A stretch of DNA of 30,586 nt from positions 1 through 30,586 of the forward strand of contig JAJHQZ010000012.1 of assembly GCA_020833055.1 (NCBI GenBank), given 5' to 3'. A program made the translations under genes and the position numbers. Below the pieces are notes generated by a model. That model did not search any database. It had not been told where the DNA came from and saw only the letters and a list, made by a program, of their open reading frames with translations. The stretch's first letter is position 1. Each line of letters opens with the position of its first letter. Shown one piece after another: positions 6,672 to 13,221 of the stretch. The DNA is from Candidatus Korarchaeum sp. Lineage in GTDB: Archaea; Korarchaeota; Korarchaeia; Korarchaeales; Korarchaeaceae.

Positions 6672-7881
6672 CTCCCATCCCCCTCCTGCATACCCTCTCC
6701 AGTATTAATGGAGATAGTAGCGTAGTGAGGGCGACCATCCCCACTATCTCGGCATAAGCCTCGCTCCCTAAAGCTCCAGTAGTGATACCTATCGAAGCTA
6801 TTATCAACCCGAGCTCCCCCCTCGGCATCATACCCACCCCTAGCCCAACGGCCTCCCTCAAGCTGAGGGATAGGAGCGATGGTATCGCAGCGCCTACGAA
6901 CTTCCCAGCCATTGCGAGGGCCGTGAGGATCAGTATGACGCTCACTACCTTCGGATCGCTCATTACTCTGAGGTCTAGGAGGGTCCCGAGGTACGCGAAG
7001 AAGATAGATCCGAATATCGCCTCCAAATCTGAGACTAGCTCCATTATCTCCTCCCTCCACTTGGACTCACCTATCGCCAGCCCAGCTGCATAAGCTCCGA
7101 CCAGGGGGCTGAGCCCGAGGGCTCCTGTCACCGAAGCCGTGCCGAGGCCGGCTGAGATAGCTATAGCTTTCACAGCTCCCTTCCCGCCGAAGTCCTCAAG
7201 GGCCTCTATGAACCTCGGTATTATCGCTACTGATATCCCTAGGATTATTAGCCAGATCACTATGAAGGATGCTGTCTTCCATGCTATGGACAGTGGGTCT
7301 AGCGATCCACCCGATATAGCGCTCACGACGACACCCAGAACTACTATGCCCACTATGTCATCTAGGACAGCTGCGCTCATCAGAGTAGCTCCCATCCTAG
7401 TGCTGAGCAGCCCCATGTCGCTCAATACCCTCTTGGATATCGCTATGCTAGTGGCTACGAATGCAGCTCCAGCTATTAGTGCTACGGCCTCGCTGCTCCC
7501 AGTGGTCAAGTAGAAGTAATAAGCCAGGAGGAAGGGTAAGATACCTCCTCCAGTGGCTATCAAGGCAGCTATCATCCCGGATGCCCTCAAGCTCTCCAAT
7601 CCAAGCTCTATACCAGCCGCTAGAAGGAGGAGGATGGCCCCTATTTCAGCGAAGCCTTCAACGTATTCGTTTATCACTACTAGGGGCTCCCCGAAGATTA
7701 TGATACCTCCTCCGAGGGCGTAGGGGCCGAGTAGGATCCCCGCGAAGAGCTCACCCAGGACCGGAGGGAGCTTGAGCCCTCTGAATACACCTGAGAAGAG
7801 CTTAGCCGCTATGATCAATATGCTTACGGTGATTATTCCCCTTATCAGAGGTTCCATATCCTCTAATGGCGGATGCAACAT
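6625..7881 (-). CDS. CPA2-family cation/proton antiporter
   Basis: 418 residues, about 12 hydrophobic segments with no cytosolic TrkA-N domain, typical of the shorter KefB/NapA-like Na+(K+)/H+ exchangers. Characteristic pieces are PPVLGELFAGILLGP near the N-terminus, the DDIVG pair of aspartates in the mid-protein helix that binds and exchanges cation and proton, and a basic-polar MMPRGELGLI stretch late in the protein. It would exchange Na+ or K+ for protons at the cell membrane. The ATG at 7857 (residue 9), after agagg, is an alternative start. The TATA element at about 7908-7920 lies in the 68-base region shared with the divergent NifX-like gene, so the two may be co-regulated. The C-terminal 15 codons overlap the thioesterase gene. 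Confidence 0.9.
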   Translation of the reverse strand: MLHPPLEDMEPLIRGIITVSILIIAAKLFSGVFRGLKLPPVLGELFAGILLGPYALGGGIIIFGEPLVVINEYVEGFAEIGAILLLLAAGIELGLESLRASGMIAALIATGGGILPFLLAYYFYLTTGSSEAVALIAGAAFVATSIAISKRVLSDMGLLSTRMGATLMSAAVLDDIVGIVVLGVVVSAISGGSLDPLSIAWKTASFIVIWLIILGISVAIIPRFIEALEDFGGKGAVKAIAISAGLGTASVTGALGLSPLVGAYAAGLAIGESKWREEIMELVSDLEAIFGSIFFAYLGTLLDLRVMSDPKVVSVILILTALAMAGKFVGAAIPSLLSLSLREAVGLGVGMMPRGELGLIIASIGITTGALGSEAYAEIVGMVALTTLLSPLILERVCRRGMGDDRSGIGGGEEVQSN

Positions 7882-7913
7882 AAAAGGATGCTCCCGCTCT
7901 TCTTCAGAAAATA

Positions 7914-7938
7914 TTAAATATTTGTGAAATATATTTCA
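7914..7938 (+). promoter_or_regulatory. Promoter plus 14-bp palindromic operator, copy A
   Basis: TATA-like ttaaatattt (7914-7923) is followed after one base by TGAAATATATTTCA (7925-7938), a perfect 14-base palindrome. The element lies just before the ribosome site and GTG start of the NifX-like gene, where a bound repressor would block initiation. A second copy with 22 of 25 bases identical is at 8342-8366. Confidence 0.6.
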
Positions 7939-7949
7939 GGGGTGATAGC

Positions 7950-8345
7950 GTGAGAGTTGCTGTCTTCACGGACGAGGGGGATAGGGTGAGCTACCATTTC
8001 GGCAGGGCCAGGACTGTGACGATAGTGGATCTGGATGATATGGAATCCGTTGAGGTCATCCAGAACCTGCATGGAGCTGGGAGAGGAGGTGGAAGGGCCC
8101 TATCCGAAGCCCTGGCTAGGAGAGGGATCGATGCTGTGATCGTGGGCGGTATCGGGCCCGGGGCCCTGAGCCACCTATTGGAATATGGAATCAGAGTATA
8201 TAGAGCTGCTGGGATGAGTGTCAGCGATGCTCTGAAATCTTTAGCTGAGGGGAAGCTCGAGGAGATAAGGGAGCCGTGCGAGGATCGTGGGGAATGCGGG
8301 CATGGATGCGAGAGCGAGTCCATAGGATTACATGGAAAAGTTTAA
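7950..8345 (+). CDS. NifX/NafY-like protein (COG1433) with Cys/His tail
   Basis: 131 residues. Residues 1-105 are the ribonuclease-H-like domain shared by NifX, NafY and the NifB C-terminus (MRVAVFTDEGDRVSYHFGRA, then DAVIVGGIGPGAL and GIRVYRAAG), which binds iron-sulfur or Fe-Mo precursors. Many archaea without nitrogenase carry such proteins and their role is unclear. The tail holds C110, C116, H118, C120 and H128, a likely metal or cluster site. The GTG start at 7950 is chosen because GGGGTGAT sits three bases before it. It has a TATA and palindromic operator upstream (7914-7938), and the next small gene repeats the same control block, so the two form a co-regulated pair, probably responding to redox or metal state. 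Confidence 0.85.
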   Translation: MRVAVFTDEGDRVSYHFGRARTVTIVDLDDMESVEVIQNLHGAGRGGGRALSEALARRGIDAVIVGGIGPGALSHLLEYGIRVYRAAGMSVSDALKSLAEGKLEEIREPCEDRGECGHGCESESIGLHGKV

Positions 8346-8366
8346 ATATTTATGGAACATATTTCA
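8342..8366 (+). promoter_or_regulatory. Promoter plus imperfect operator, copy B
   Basis: TATA-like ttaaatattt (8342-8351) and TGGAACATATTTCA (8353-8366) repeat copy A at 7914-7938 with three transition differences in 25 bases. It overlaps the stop codon of the NifX-like gene (8343-8345) and precedes GGTGGTGGC and the ATG at 8379. The left half-site has two mismatches to a perfect palindrome, so binding may be weaker than at copy A. Confidence 0.55.
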
Positions 8367-8378
8367 TATGGTGGTGGC

Positions 8379-8657
8379 ATGGGTTGGGGAAGAGGTTGGT
8401 GGTGGAGAGGTTGGGGGCCCTGGCCGGGTCATGGGCCCTTCAGCTACCTTCCTCCCTGGGAGAGGCCTGGATGGGCTTTTAGAGGGCGTTGCTGGCCTTT
8501 CTGGTACTACGGAGCTCCCCCTAGCCCCTGGATAGGGGAAAATTTCCCAAGCAAGGAGGAGGAGATCAGATACCTCGAGGAGCTGGAAAGAGGCATCAGG
8601 GAGCAGCTGAAGTACATCGAGGAGAGGCTCAGGGAGCTGAAGGGTGAGACCCCCTAA
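8379..8657 (+). CDS. Trp/Gly-rich DUF5320-like small protein
   Basis: 92 residues from ATG 8379, chosen because the GGTGGTG ribosome site is at the same distance as in the upstream gene; an ATG at 8352 would fall inside the operator. Residues 1-50 are packed with Trp, Gly, Pro and aromatic residues (MGWGRGWWWRGWGPW) and contain a single Cys. Residues 57-92 are charged and strongly heptad-like (EEEIRYLEELERGI and on), a probable coiled coil for oligomerisation. This layout of a glycine/aromatic head plus a Glu/Leu coiled coil, next to a COG1433 gene, is typical of DUF5320 proteins. Their function is unknown. Family membership is inferred from layout and context rather than a sharp motif. Confidence 0.65.
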   Translation: MGWGRGWWWRGWGPWPGHGPFSYLPPWERPGWAFRGRCWPFWYYGAPPSPWIGENFPSKEEEIRYLEELERGIREQLKYIEERLRELKGETP

Positions 8658-8687
8658 TTTTTTAATTTCTCAACGACTTGAGTGATT

Positions 8688-9677
8688 ATGCTAATAAGAG
8701 GGGTGGGGGCCAGATTCATATTTTACCTGATTGTGCTATTCCTCCTCATCCCGGTCATAAGGGACACTGGCTCCCCTAGGTTCATGCTGAATATACCGAC
8801 TTACGATGGGTCCGGCCAGGCGATGCACCCGGATGTGCTCCTCCTCAAGAACCCCATCGGAGGCTACAGGTACTGGATGGCCTTCACCCCATATCCTAAC
8901 GGCTCAAGCATATATGAGAATCCATCTATAGTCGCAAGTAATGATGGGAAGGACTGGCAGGTGCCTAAAGGTCTAATTAATCCGTTGGAGCGAGCTCCGA
9001 GCCAGGGTCACTACTCAGATCCCGATATCTTCTCGGATGAGAGGGGGAGGCTCTGGCTCTTCTTCAGGTGGTCCTATAAGCTTGAGGAGCGAATATATGC
9101 GAAGTACTCGATAGACGGCATTAGATGGAGCGAGAAGATCCCCATACTGGAGGGGAACTCCGAGAGCCTCATATCCCCGGCGGTAGTGCGCGATAAATTA
9201 TACAAGATGTGGTACGTCGATATAAGGCCCGAGCCTAACGTAATAAAGCTGAGGACGGCGCCATCCCCTCTTGGGCCCTGGAGCGAGCCCTTGAAGTGCA
9301 GAGTGAACGGCGTCCCTCCTGATAAGAATATATGGCACTTGGATGTCGTGAAGGTCAAGGGAGGTTACGATGCCTTCATCGTCCTGATAAACAAGGGGAA
9401 GGGATTGAGGGAGGGGGAACTCTACTTCGCTACGAGTAAGGATGGGATCGAATGGAACTTGAGCTCCTTCCCAGTGCTCGCACCCTCATCTAAGGGCTGG
9501 GATAGCTTCGTAATCTATCGCAGCTCCGCCATCCTGCTGGAAGAGATAGGGGGGTGCAGGCATTACGCCCTCTATTACTCAGCTGCTGAGAGCTCCGGCA
9601 AGTCCAAGATATGGCATACAGGTTACACGGAGGTTAATATCTGCGTGAATGGGGAGGGCGGGATTAAGTTAGGGTGA
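8688..9677 (+). CDS. Exported beta-propeller glycosidase-like protein
   Basis: 329 residues from ATG 8688; the TATA region 8658-8668 is about 26 bases upstream, fitting a leaderless start, and a GTG at 8682 is the alternative. Residues 5-24 form a hydrophobic signal or anchor segment. The rest shows repeated beta-propeller blades typical of GH43/GH130-like folds: ENPSIVASNDGKDW, GHYSDPDIFSDERGRLWLFF, SLISPAVVRDKLYKMWYVD and ATSKDGIEW. The SDPDIF aspartates resemble the early acidic residue of these families, but I cannot place a full catalytic triad, so the protein may bind rather than cut carbohydrate. A ligand at the cell surface is inferred. It stands alone between the DUF5320-like gene and threonine dehydratase. 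Confidence 0.6.
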   Translation: MLIRGVGARFIFYLIVLFLLIPVIRDTGSPRFMLNIPTYDGSGQAMHPDVLLLKNPIGGYRYWMAFTPYPNGSSIYENPSIVASNDGKDWQVPKGLINPLERAPSQGHYSDPDIFSDERGRLWLFFRWSYKLEERIYAKYSIDGIRWSEKIPILEGNSESLISPAVVRDKLYKMWYVDIRPEPNVIKLRTAPSPLGPWSEPLKCRVNGVPPDKNIWHLDVVKVKGGYDAFIVLINKGKGLREGELYFATSKDGIEWNLSSFPVLAPSSKGWDSFVIYRSSAILLEEIGGCRHYALYYSAAESSGKSKIWHTGYTEVNICVNGEGGIKLG

Positions 9678-9692
9678 GCCCCTCGCCGAATT

Positions 9693-9706
9693 GGAAATTT
9701 TATTAA
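9693..9706 (+). promoter_or_regulatory. TATA-like promoter of threonine dehydratase
   Basis: ggaaattttattaa is centred about 27 bases before ATG 9728. The spacing supports 9728 as a leaderless start rather than the in-frame ATG/TTG codons at 9691-9709, which overlap this promoter. Confidence 0.5.
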
Positions 9707-9727
9707 TGATGAGTGATCAGGATCCCT

Positions 9728-10928
9728 ATGAACCCCGAGGAGATCTTCAGTATGATAAAGCTAGCAGCTGCTTGGAGCCGGTGATACGCAAGACACCCGT
9801 CATGATCAGCGAAGCTATATCGCGACTGTCGAGAGCGGAGGTATTCCTGAAGATGGAGAACTTCCAGAGGACTGGATCCTTCAAGGTTAGAGGGGCTTAT
9901 TACAAGATGAGCAAGATGAAGGGAGTTAAGAGCGTCGTCGCGGCTAGCTCCGGAAACCACGCGCAGGGGGTATCTTACTCAGCTAGCCTCCTGGGTATGA
10001 AAGCCAAGGTAGTGATGCCGAAGTATACGCCCTTCTTCAAGGTGAATGCCGTTAAGGGCTATGGTGGCGAGGCGATCCTACATGGAGAGACTTACGACGA
10101 TGCTTATCTCAAAGCTATGGAGATCTCCAAGGAGGAGGGGATACCCTTCATACATCCCTTCGATGATCCCGAGATAATAGCTGGGCAGGGCACTATAGGA
10201 TTGGAGATAAGCGATCTGGATTTCGATGCCGTCATAGTGCCTGTGGGTGGAGGGGGCCTCATATCCGGGATAGCTATAGCTGTCAAGAGATTGAAGCCCA
10301 ATGCAAAAGTAATAGGGGTTCAGCCGGCTGGAGCTCCCTCTTCTTATCTCTCCTTCAGGGAGGGAAGGATTGTGGAGACCGATATAGCTTACAGTATCGC
10401 TGATGGCGTTATAGTTAAGAGGCCTGGGGAATTGACCCTGAAGATCATGAGGGAGTTCGTTGACGATATAGTATTAGTTGACGATAGGGAGATAGCTAGA
10501 GCTATATTCCTACTATTGGAGAGGGAGAAAACTGTCGTTGAGGGAGCTGGGGCGCTCCCGGTAGCAGCTCTACTATCTGGGAAGCTTAGGCTGGGGGGAG
10601 GAGGGTCGTCTGCGTCCTCTCCGGTGGTAATATAGATCCACCGATGCTGGATAGGATAATGAACAGGGTCTTACTGCTCGAGGGAAGGCAGATAAAAGTG
10701 ATGGGGGTCCTGCCCGAGAGACCGGGGCAGCTGAAGAGGGTCATCGATGTAGTTGCTGAGCTAGGCTTCAACATAGTTGAGATCGAGCATGAGAGGTTGA
10801 ACCCGCTCATACATCCTGGCATGACTCAAGTCACGCTAGTGCTCGAGGTCCCCGGCAGGGAGTACGCTGACCTCCTCATATCTAGGCTGAGGGGCATGGG
10901 GCTGGAGTTCAGCCAGGTCATGTTTTAA
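9728..10928 (+). pseudogene. ilvA: Threonine dehydratase with ACT domain, two frameshifts
   Basis: The enzyme converts threonine to 2-oxobutyrate and ammonia with PLP. Three reading frames in a row encode one normal protein of about 400 residues. From ATG 9728 one frame gives MNPEEIFSMIKLAAA, the expected first helix, then hits TGA at 9782. A second frame picks up at TTG 9772 (LEPVIRKTPV) and carries the PLP lysine (SFKVRGAYYK), SSGNHAQG and the phosphate loop VGGGGLISG, ending at TAG 10633-10635. A third frame supplies RVVCVLSGGNIDPP from 10602 and the ACT domain (residues PERPGQLKRVI and on) to 10928. Each break needs one added base, at TT near 9772 and at the six-G run 10593-10598. All catalytic motifs survive, so this is either a base-calling error or a very recent lesion. 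Confidence 0.85.
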
Positions 10929-10959
10929 TCCTTCAATCCCCCACCAGCTAGGTGGTCCC

Positions 10960-11352
10960 ATGGTGGAGTACGTATTCACTGACAGGGCTCCGAAGCCCAT
11001 AGGTCCCTATAGTCAGGCCGTTATAGCGGGCAACTTCGTCTTCCTAGCCGGGCAGATACCCATCGACCCGAAGACCGGCGAGCTCGTCGATGGCGGTATA
11101 AAGGAGCAGACCAGGAGGGTCCTGGAGAACATAAAGGCTGTCCTTGAGAAAGCCGGGTGCTCCCTCAAGGATGTTGTCAATGTCACGGTCTTCCTCAAGG
11201 ATCTATCCTATTTCAATGAATTCAATGAGGTATATAGCGAGTACTTCTCGGAGAACAAGCCAGCCAGAGCGACTATTCAAGTCGCAGCCCTGCCCAAGAA
11301 CGCTTTAGTTGAGATAGTGGCTATAGCTTATAGGGAGTCACTCCACGATTAA
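10960..11352 (+). CDS. ridA: RidA (YjgF) enamine/imine deaminase
   Basis: 130 residues, full family length. RidA hydrolyses the 2-aminoacrylate and 2-aminocrotonate enamines released by PLP dehydratases to oxo-acids. The key residues are present: R103 in [12 protein letters not shown], which pairs with the substrate carboxylate, and E118 in ALVEIVAIA, with the usual N-terminal GPYSQA and GQIPIDP. The ATG at 10960 follows ggtgg. Its position directly after threonine dehydratase, the enzyme that produces its substrate, is a textbook functional pairing. The last 15 bases overlap the end of the convergent HtrA-like gene. Confidence 0.95.
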   Translation: MVEYVFTDRAPKPIGPYSQAVIAGNFVFLAGQIPIDPKTGELVDGGIKEQTRRVLENIKAVLEKAGCSLKDVVNVTVFLKDLSYFNEFNEVYSEYFSENKPARATIQVAALPKNALVEIVAIAYRESLHD

Positions 11353-12270
11353 GGGGACGCAGACCTCGAATGAGCTCCCATCCCTGTACACCTTTAGGTT
11401 AACGCAATCCGAACCGTAGTTATCTTCTAGGGCATTCCTCAGGTCACTAGCTTTAATTAACTTCCTTCCGGCCGCCTCGACTATGACATCCCCCGGCCTT
11501 ATGCCCTTAGATGCTGCGGGCGATCTCGGGATGACTTGAACGACTATGAGCCCCTCCCTCTGTGGTATACCGTACATCTGGGATATATTCGGGTTCAATG
11601 GTGCGACGAAGACCCCTATCCATGCCCTTATCGGTCTCCCATATTTTTCTATCATCGAGAGGAACCTCTTCACGGAGTTTATGGGGATCGCGAACCCTAT
11701 GCCTTGAGCGAATGGCACTATTGCAGTGGCTACGCCTACGGCCTCTCCCCCGCAATTGACTATCGGCCCTCCGCTGTTCCCCGGGTTTATAGCTGCATCT
11801 GTCTGGAGTAGGTCATCTAAGTAGATGCCGCTCGCCTCATCTATTATAGCTCTCCCGACCGCGCTTATGACTCCCATGGAGACTGAAGTCCCTGTCAACC
11901 CCAAGGGCGAACCCACTGCGAAGACCAGCTCACCTATCCTAACGCTATCGGAATCTCCCATCCTCAGGGGAGGGAGATCTGAGTCTACCTCGACTAAGGC
12001 TAGGTCCCTCATGGTATCTAGGGCCCTCAACTTGCCCCTTGAGCTCGAACCATCGCTGAAAACTACATTTATCTCCTTCGCTCTAGCGACTACGTGGGCG
12101 TTAGTCACGACTATGCCCTTCCTCGCGATGAAACCCGAGCCAGCTCCATGCAGGACCCTTGGACCGAAGAAGAAGGAGATCTCGGGGACTGTAGTGTATA
12201 CTGTGACCACGCTCTCAGCTATCTCCGAGACCATCGATGCTATCCTATCGCTAATCTCCTTGAAGTCCAT
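11338..12270 (-). CDS. HtrA/DegP-like serine protease with one PDZ domain
   Basis: 310 residues. Residues 15-205 are a trypsin-fold protease with the triad H59 (TNAHVV), D89 (RDLALVEVD) and S166 (GNSGGP), all intact. Residues 215-305 are one PDZ domain ([30 protein letters not shown]). HtrA proteins degrade or hold misfolded proteins under stress. There is no obvious signal peptide or membrane segment at the N-terminus, so as read it is cytosolic, unlike most bacterial DegP. The ATG at 12270 lies about 24 bases after a TATA-like aggttatctatt, so a leaderless transcript separate from the activase gene upstream is likely. Confidence 0.92.
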   Translation of the reverse strand: MDFKEISDRIASMVSEIAESVVTVYTTVPEISFFFGPRVLHGAGSGFIARKGIVVTNAHVVARAKEINVVFSDGSSSRGKLRALDTMRDLALVEVDSDLPPLRMGDSDSVRIGELVFAVGSPLGLTGTSVSMGVISAVGRAIIDEASGIYLDDLLQTDAAINPGNSGGPIVNCGGEAVGVATAIVPFAQGIGFAIPINSVKRFLSMIEKYGRPIRAWIGVFVAPLNPNISQMYGIPQREGLIVVQVIPRSPAASKGIRPGDVIVEAAGRKLIKASDLRNALEDNYGSDCVNLKVYRDGSSFEVCVPLIVE

Positions 12271-12310
12271 ACTCCCATCTGGGCTGGAGGAATAGATAAC
12301 CTTTTCTAGC

Positions 12311-13201
12311 TCAACCGTATAGCACTACTTTCAGCCCTATGCCCTCGAATACCTCCTTTATCTCCTTCAGCCTCTCCCTACTCGGTGCCTCATGCACCCT
12401 CATCTTATATGGCATGCCCAGCCTGGCGTACTTCTCAGCTACATCGTGGAAGGGGAGTAGATGTATCTCCTCAACCCTCAAGGTCGATAAAAAGCCGGCT
12501 ATTCCCCTTATATTCTCCTCTGTATCCGTTATAGTCGGTATCACAGGGAACCTGATCACCATATCCCTCTTGCTCTCACTCAGGAACCTCATGTTATCTA
12601 AGATCGGCTTGCTCGGGACTCCGGTGTATAGCGAGCTGCTCTCATCATCGAACAGCTTTATGTCATGATAGAAGAGATCTATGTACTGCATCAACTTCCT
12701 CAATATCTCCCTGGACACGAACCCGGAGGTCTCCACTACCGTATGTATTCCCTCAGCCTTGCAAGCCTCCAGCAGCCCCTTGAGGAAGAGGGGTTGGAAG
12801 AACGGCTCCCCTCCGGTGAAGGTGACCCCTCCTCCCGAGGAATCGAAGAAAGTCACATCCTTCCTTATCTCCTCCATCACTTCCTCGACGCTATACTCCC
12901 TCCCGACTAACTTCAGAGCGTTAGATGGGCAGTTATCACTGCACTTCCCACAGCCATCGCAGAGCTCCCTATCTATTATGTGGACGTCCCCCTTATCTAT
13001 CCTTATAGCTTGCAGAGGGCATAAATCGATGCAGAGGTGACAGTGGAGGCACTTATATTCGAAGTACATTATCTGCGGCTTCGAGCTTATCCCTTCCGGG
13101 TTCTGGCACCACCAACAGCGTAAGGGACATCCCTTCAGGAATACATTGGTCCTTATCCCTGGGCCGTCGTGTATCGCGAACCTCTGGATATCGAATATCA
13201 T
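12311..13201 (-). CDS. Glycyl radical enzyme activating enzyme
   Basis: 296 residues from ATG 13201, chosen over a TTG nine bases upstream because gagaggg precedes it and the family starts here (MIFDIQRFAIHDGPGIRT). It is a radical SAM protein with the activase motif at C25, C29 and C32 (CPLRCWWC), and an inserted double [4Fe-4S] ferredoxin: C51, C54, C57, C61 and C81, C84, C87, C91. It uses SAM to place the glycyl radical on its partner, the enzyme encoded 20 bases upstream in the same operon. The extra ferredoxin clusters are usual for activases of the dehydratase and decarboxylase type and absent from the pyruvate formate-lyase activase itself, which fits the partner's class. Confidence 0.95.
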   Translation of the reverse strand: MIFDIQRFAIHDGPGIRTNVFLKGCPLRCWWCQNPEGISSKPQIMYFEYKCLHCHLCIDLCPLQAIRIDKGDVHIIDRELCDGCGKCSDNCPSNALKLVGREYSVEEVMEEIRKDVTFFDSSGGGVTFTGGEPFFQPLFLKGLLEACKAEGIHTVVETSGFVSREILRKLMQYIDLFYHDIKLFDDESSSLYTGVPSKPILDNMRFLSESKRDMVIRFPVIPTITDTEENIRGIAGFLSTLRVEEIHLLPFHDVAEKYARLGMPYKMRVHEAPSRERLKEIKEVFEGIGLKVVLYG

Positions 13202-13221
13202 CCCTCTCAAGCTGACTCCTC

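Noticed and set aside
6668-7060. 130-codon minus-strand frame inside the antiporter gene
   Set aside because: Arg/Gly-rich low-complexity translation, entirely within a well-supported membrane protein gene in another frame.
8276-8535. Two other frames over the Trp/Gly-rich small gene
   Set aside because: Neither has the ribosome site spacing, operator position or coiled-coil C-terminus of the 8379-8657 frame.
9770-9774. Programmed ribosomal frameshift in threonine dehydratase
   Set aside because: No slippery heptamer is present at the break, and a second independent break of the same type exists in the same gene.
10644-10928. Independent ACT-domain protein
   Set aside because: Its first codons continue the conserved SGGNIDPP segment of threonine dehydratase encoded upstream in the same frame, so it is the C-terminus of that enzyme, not a gene.
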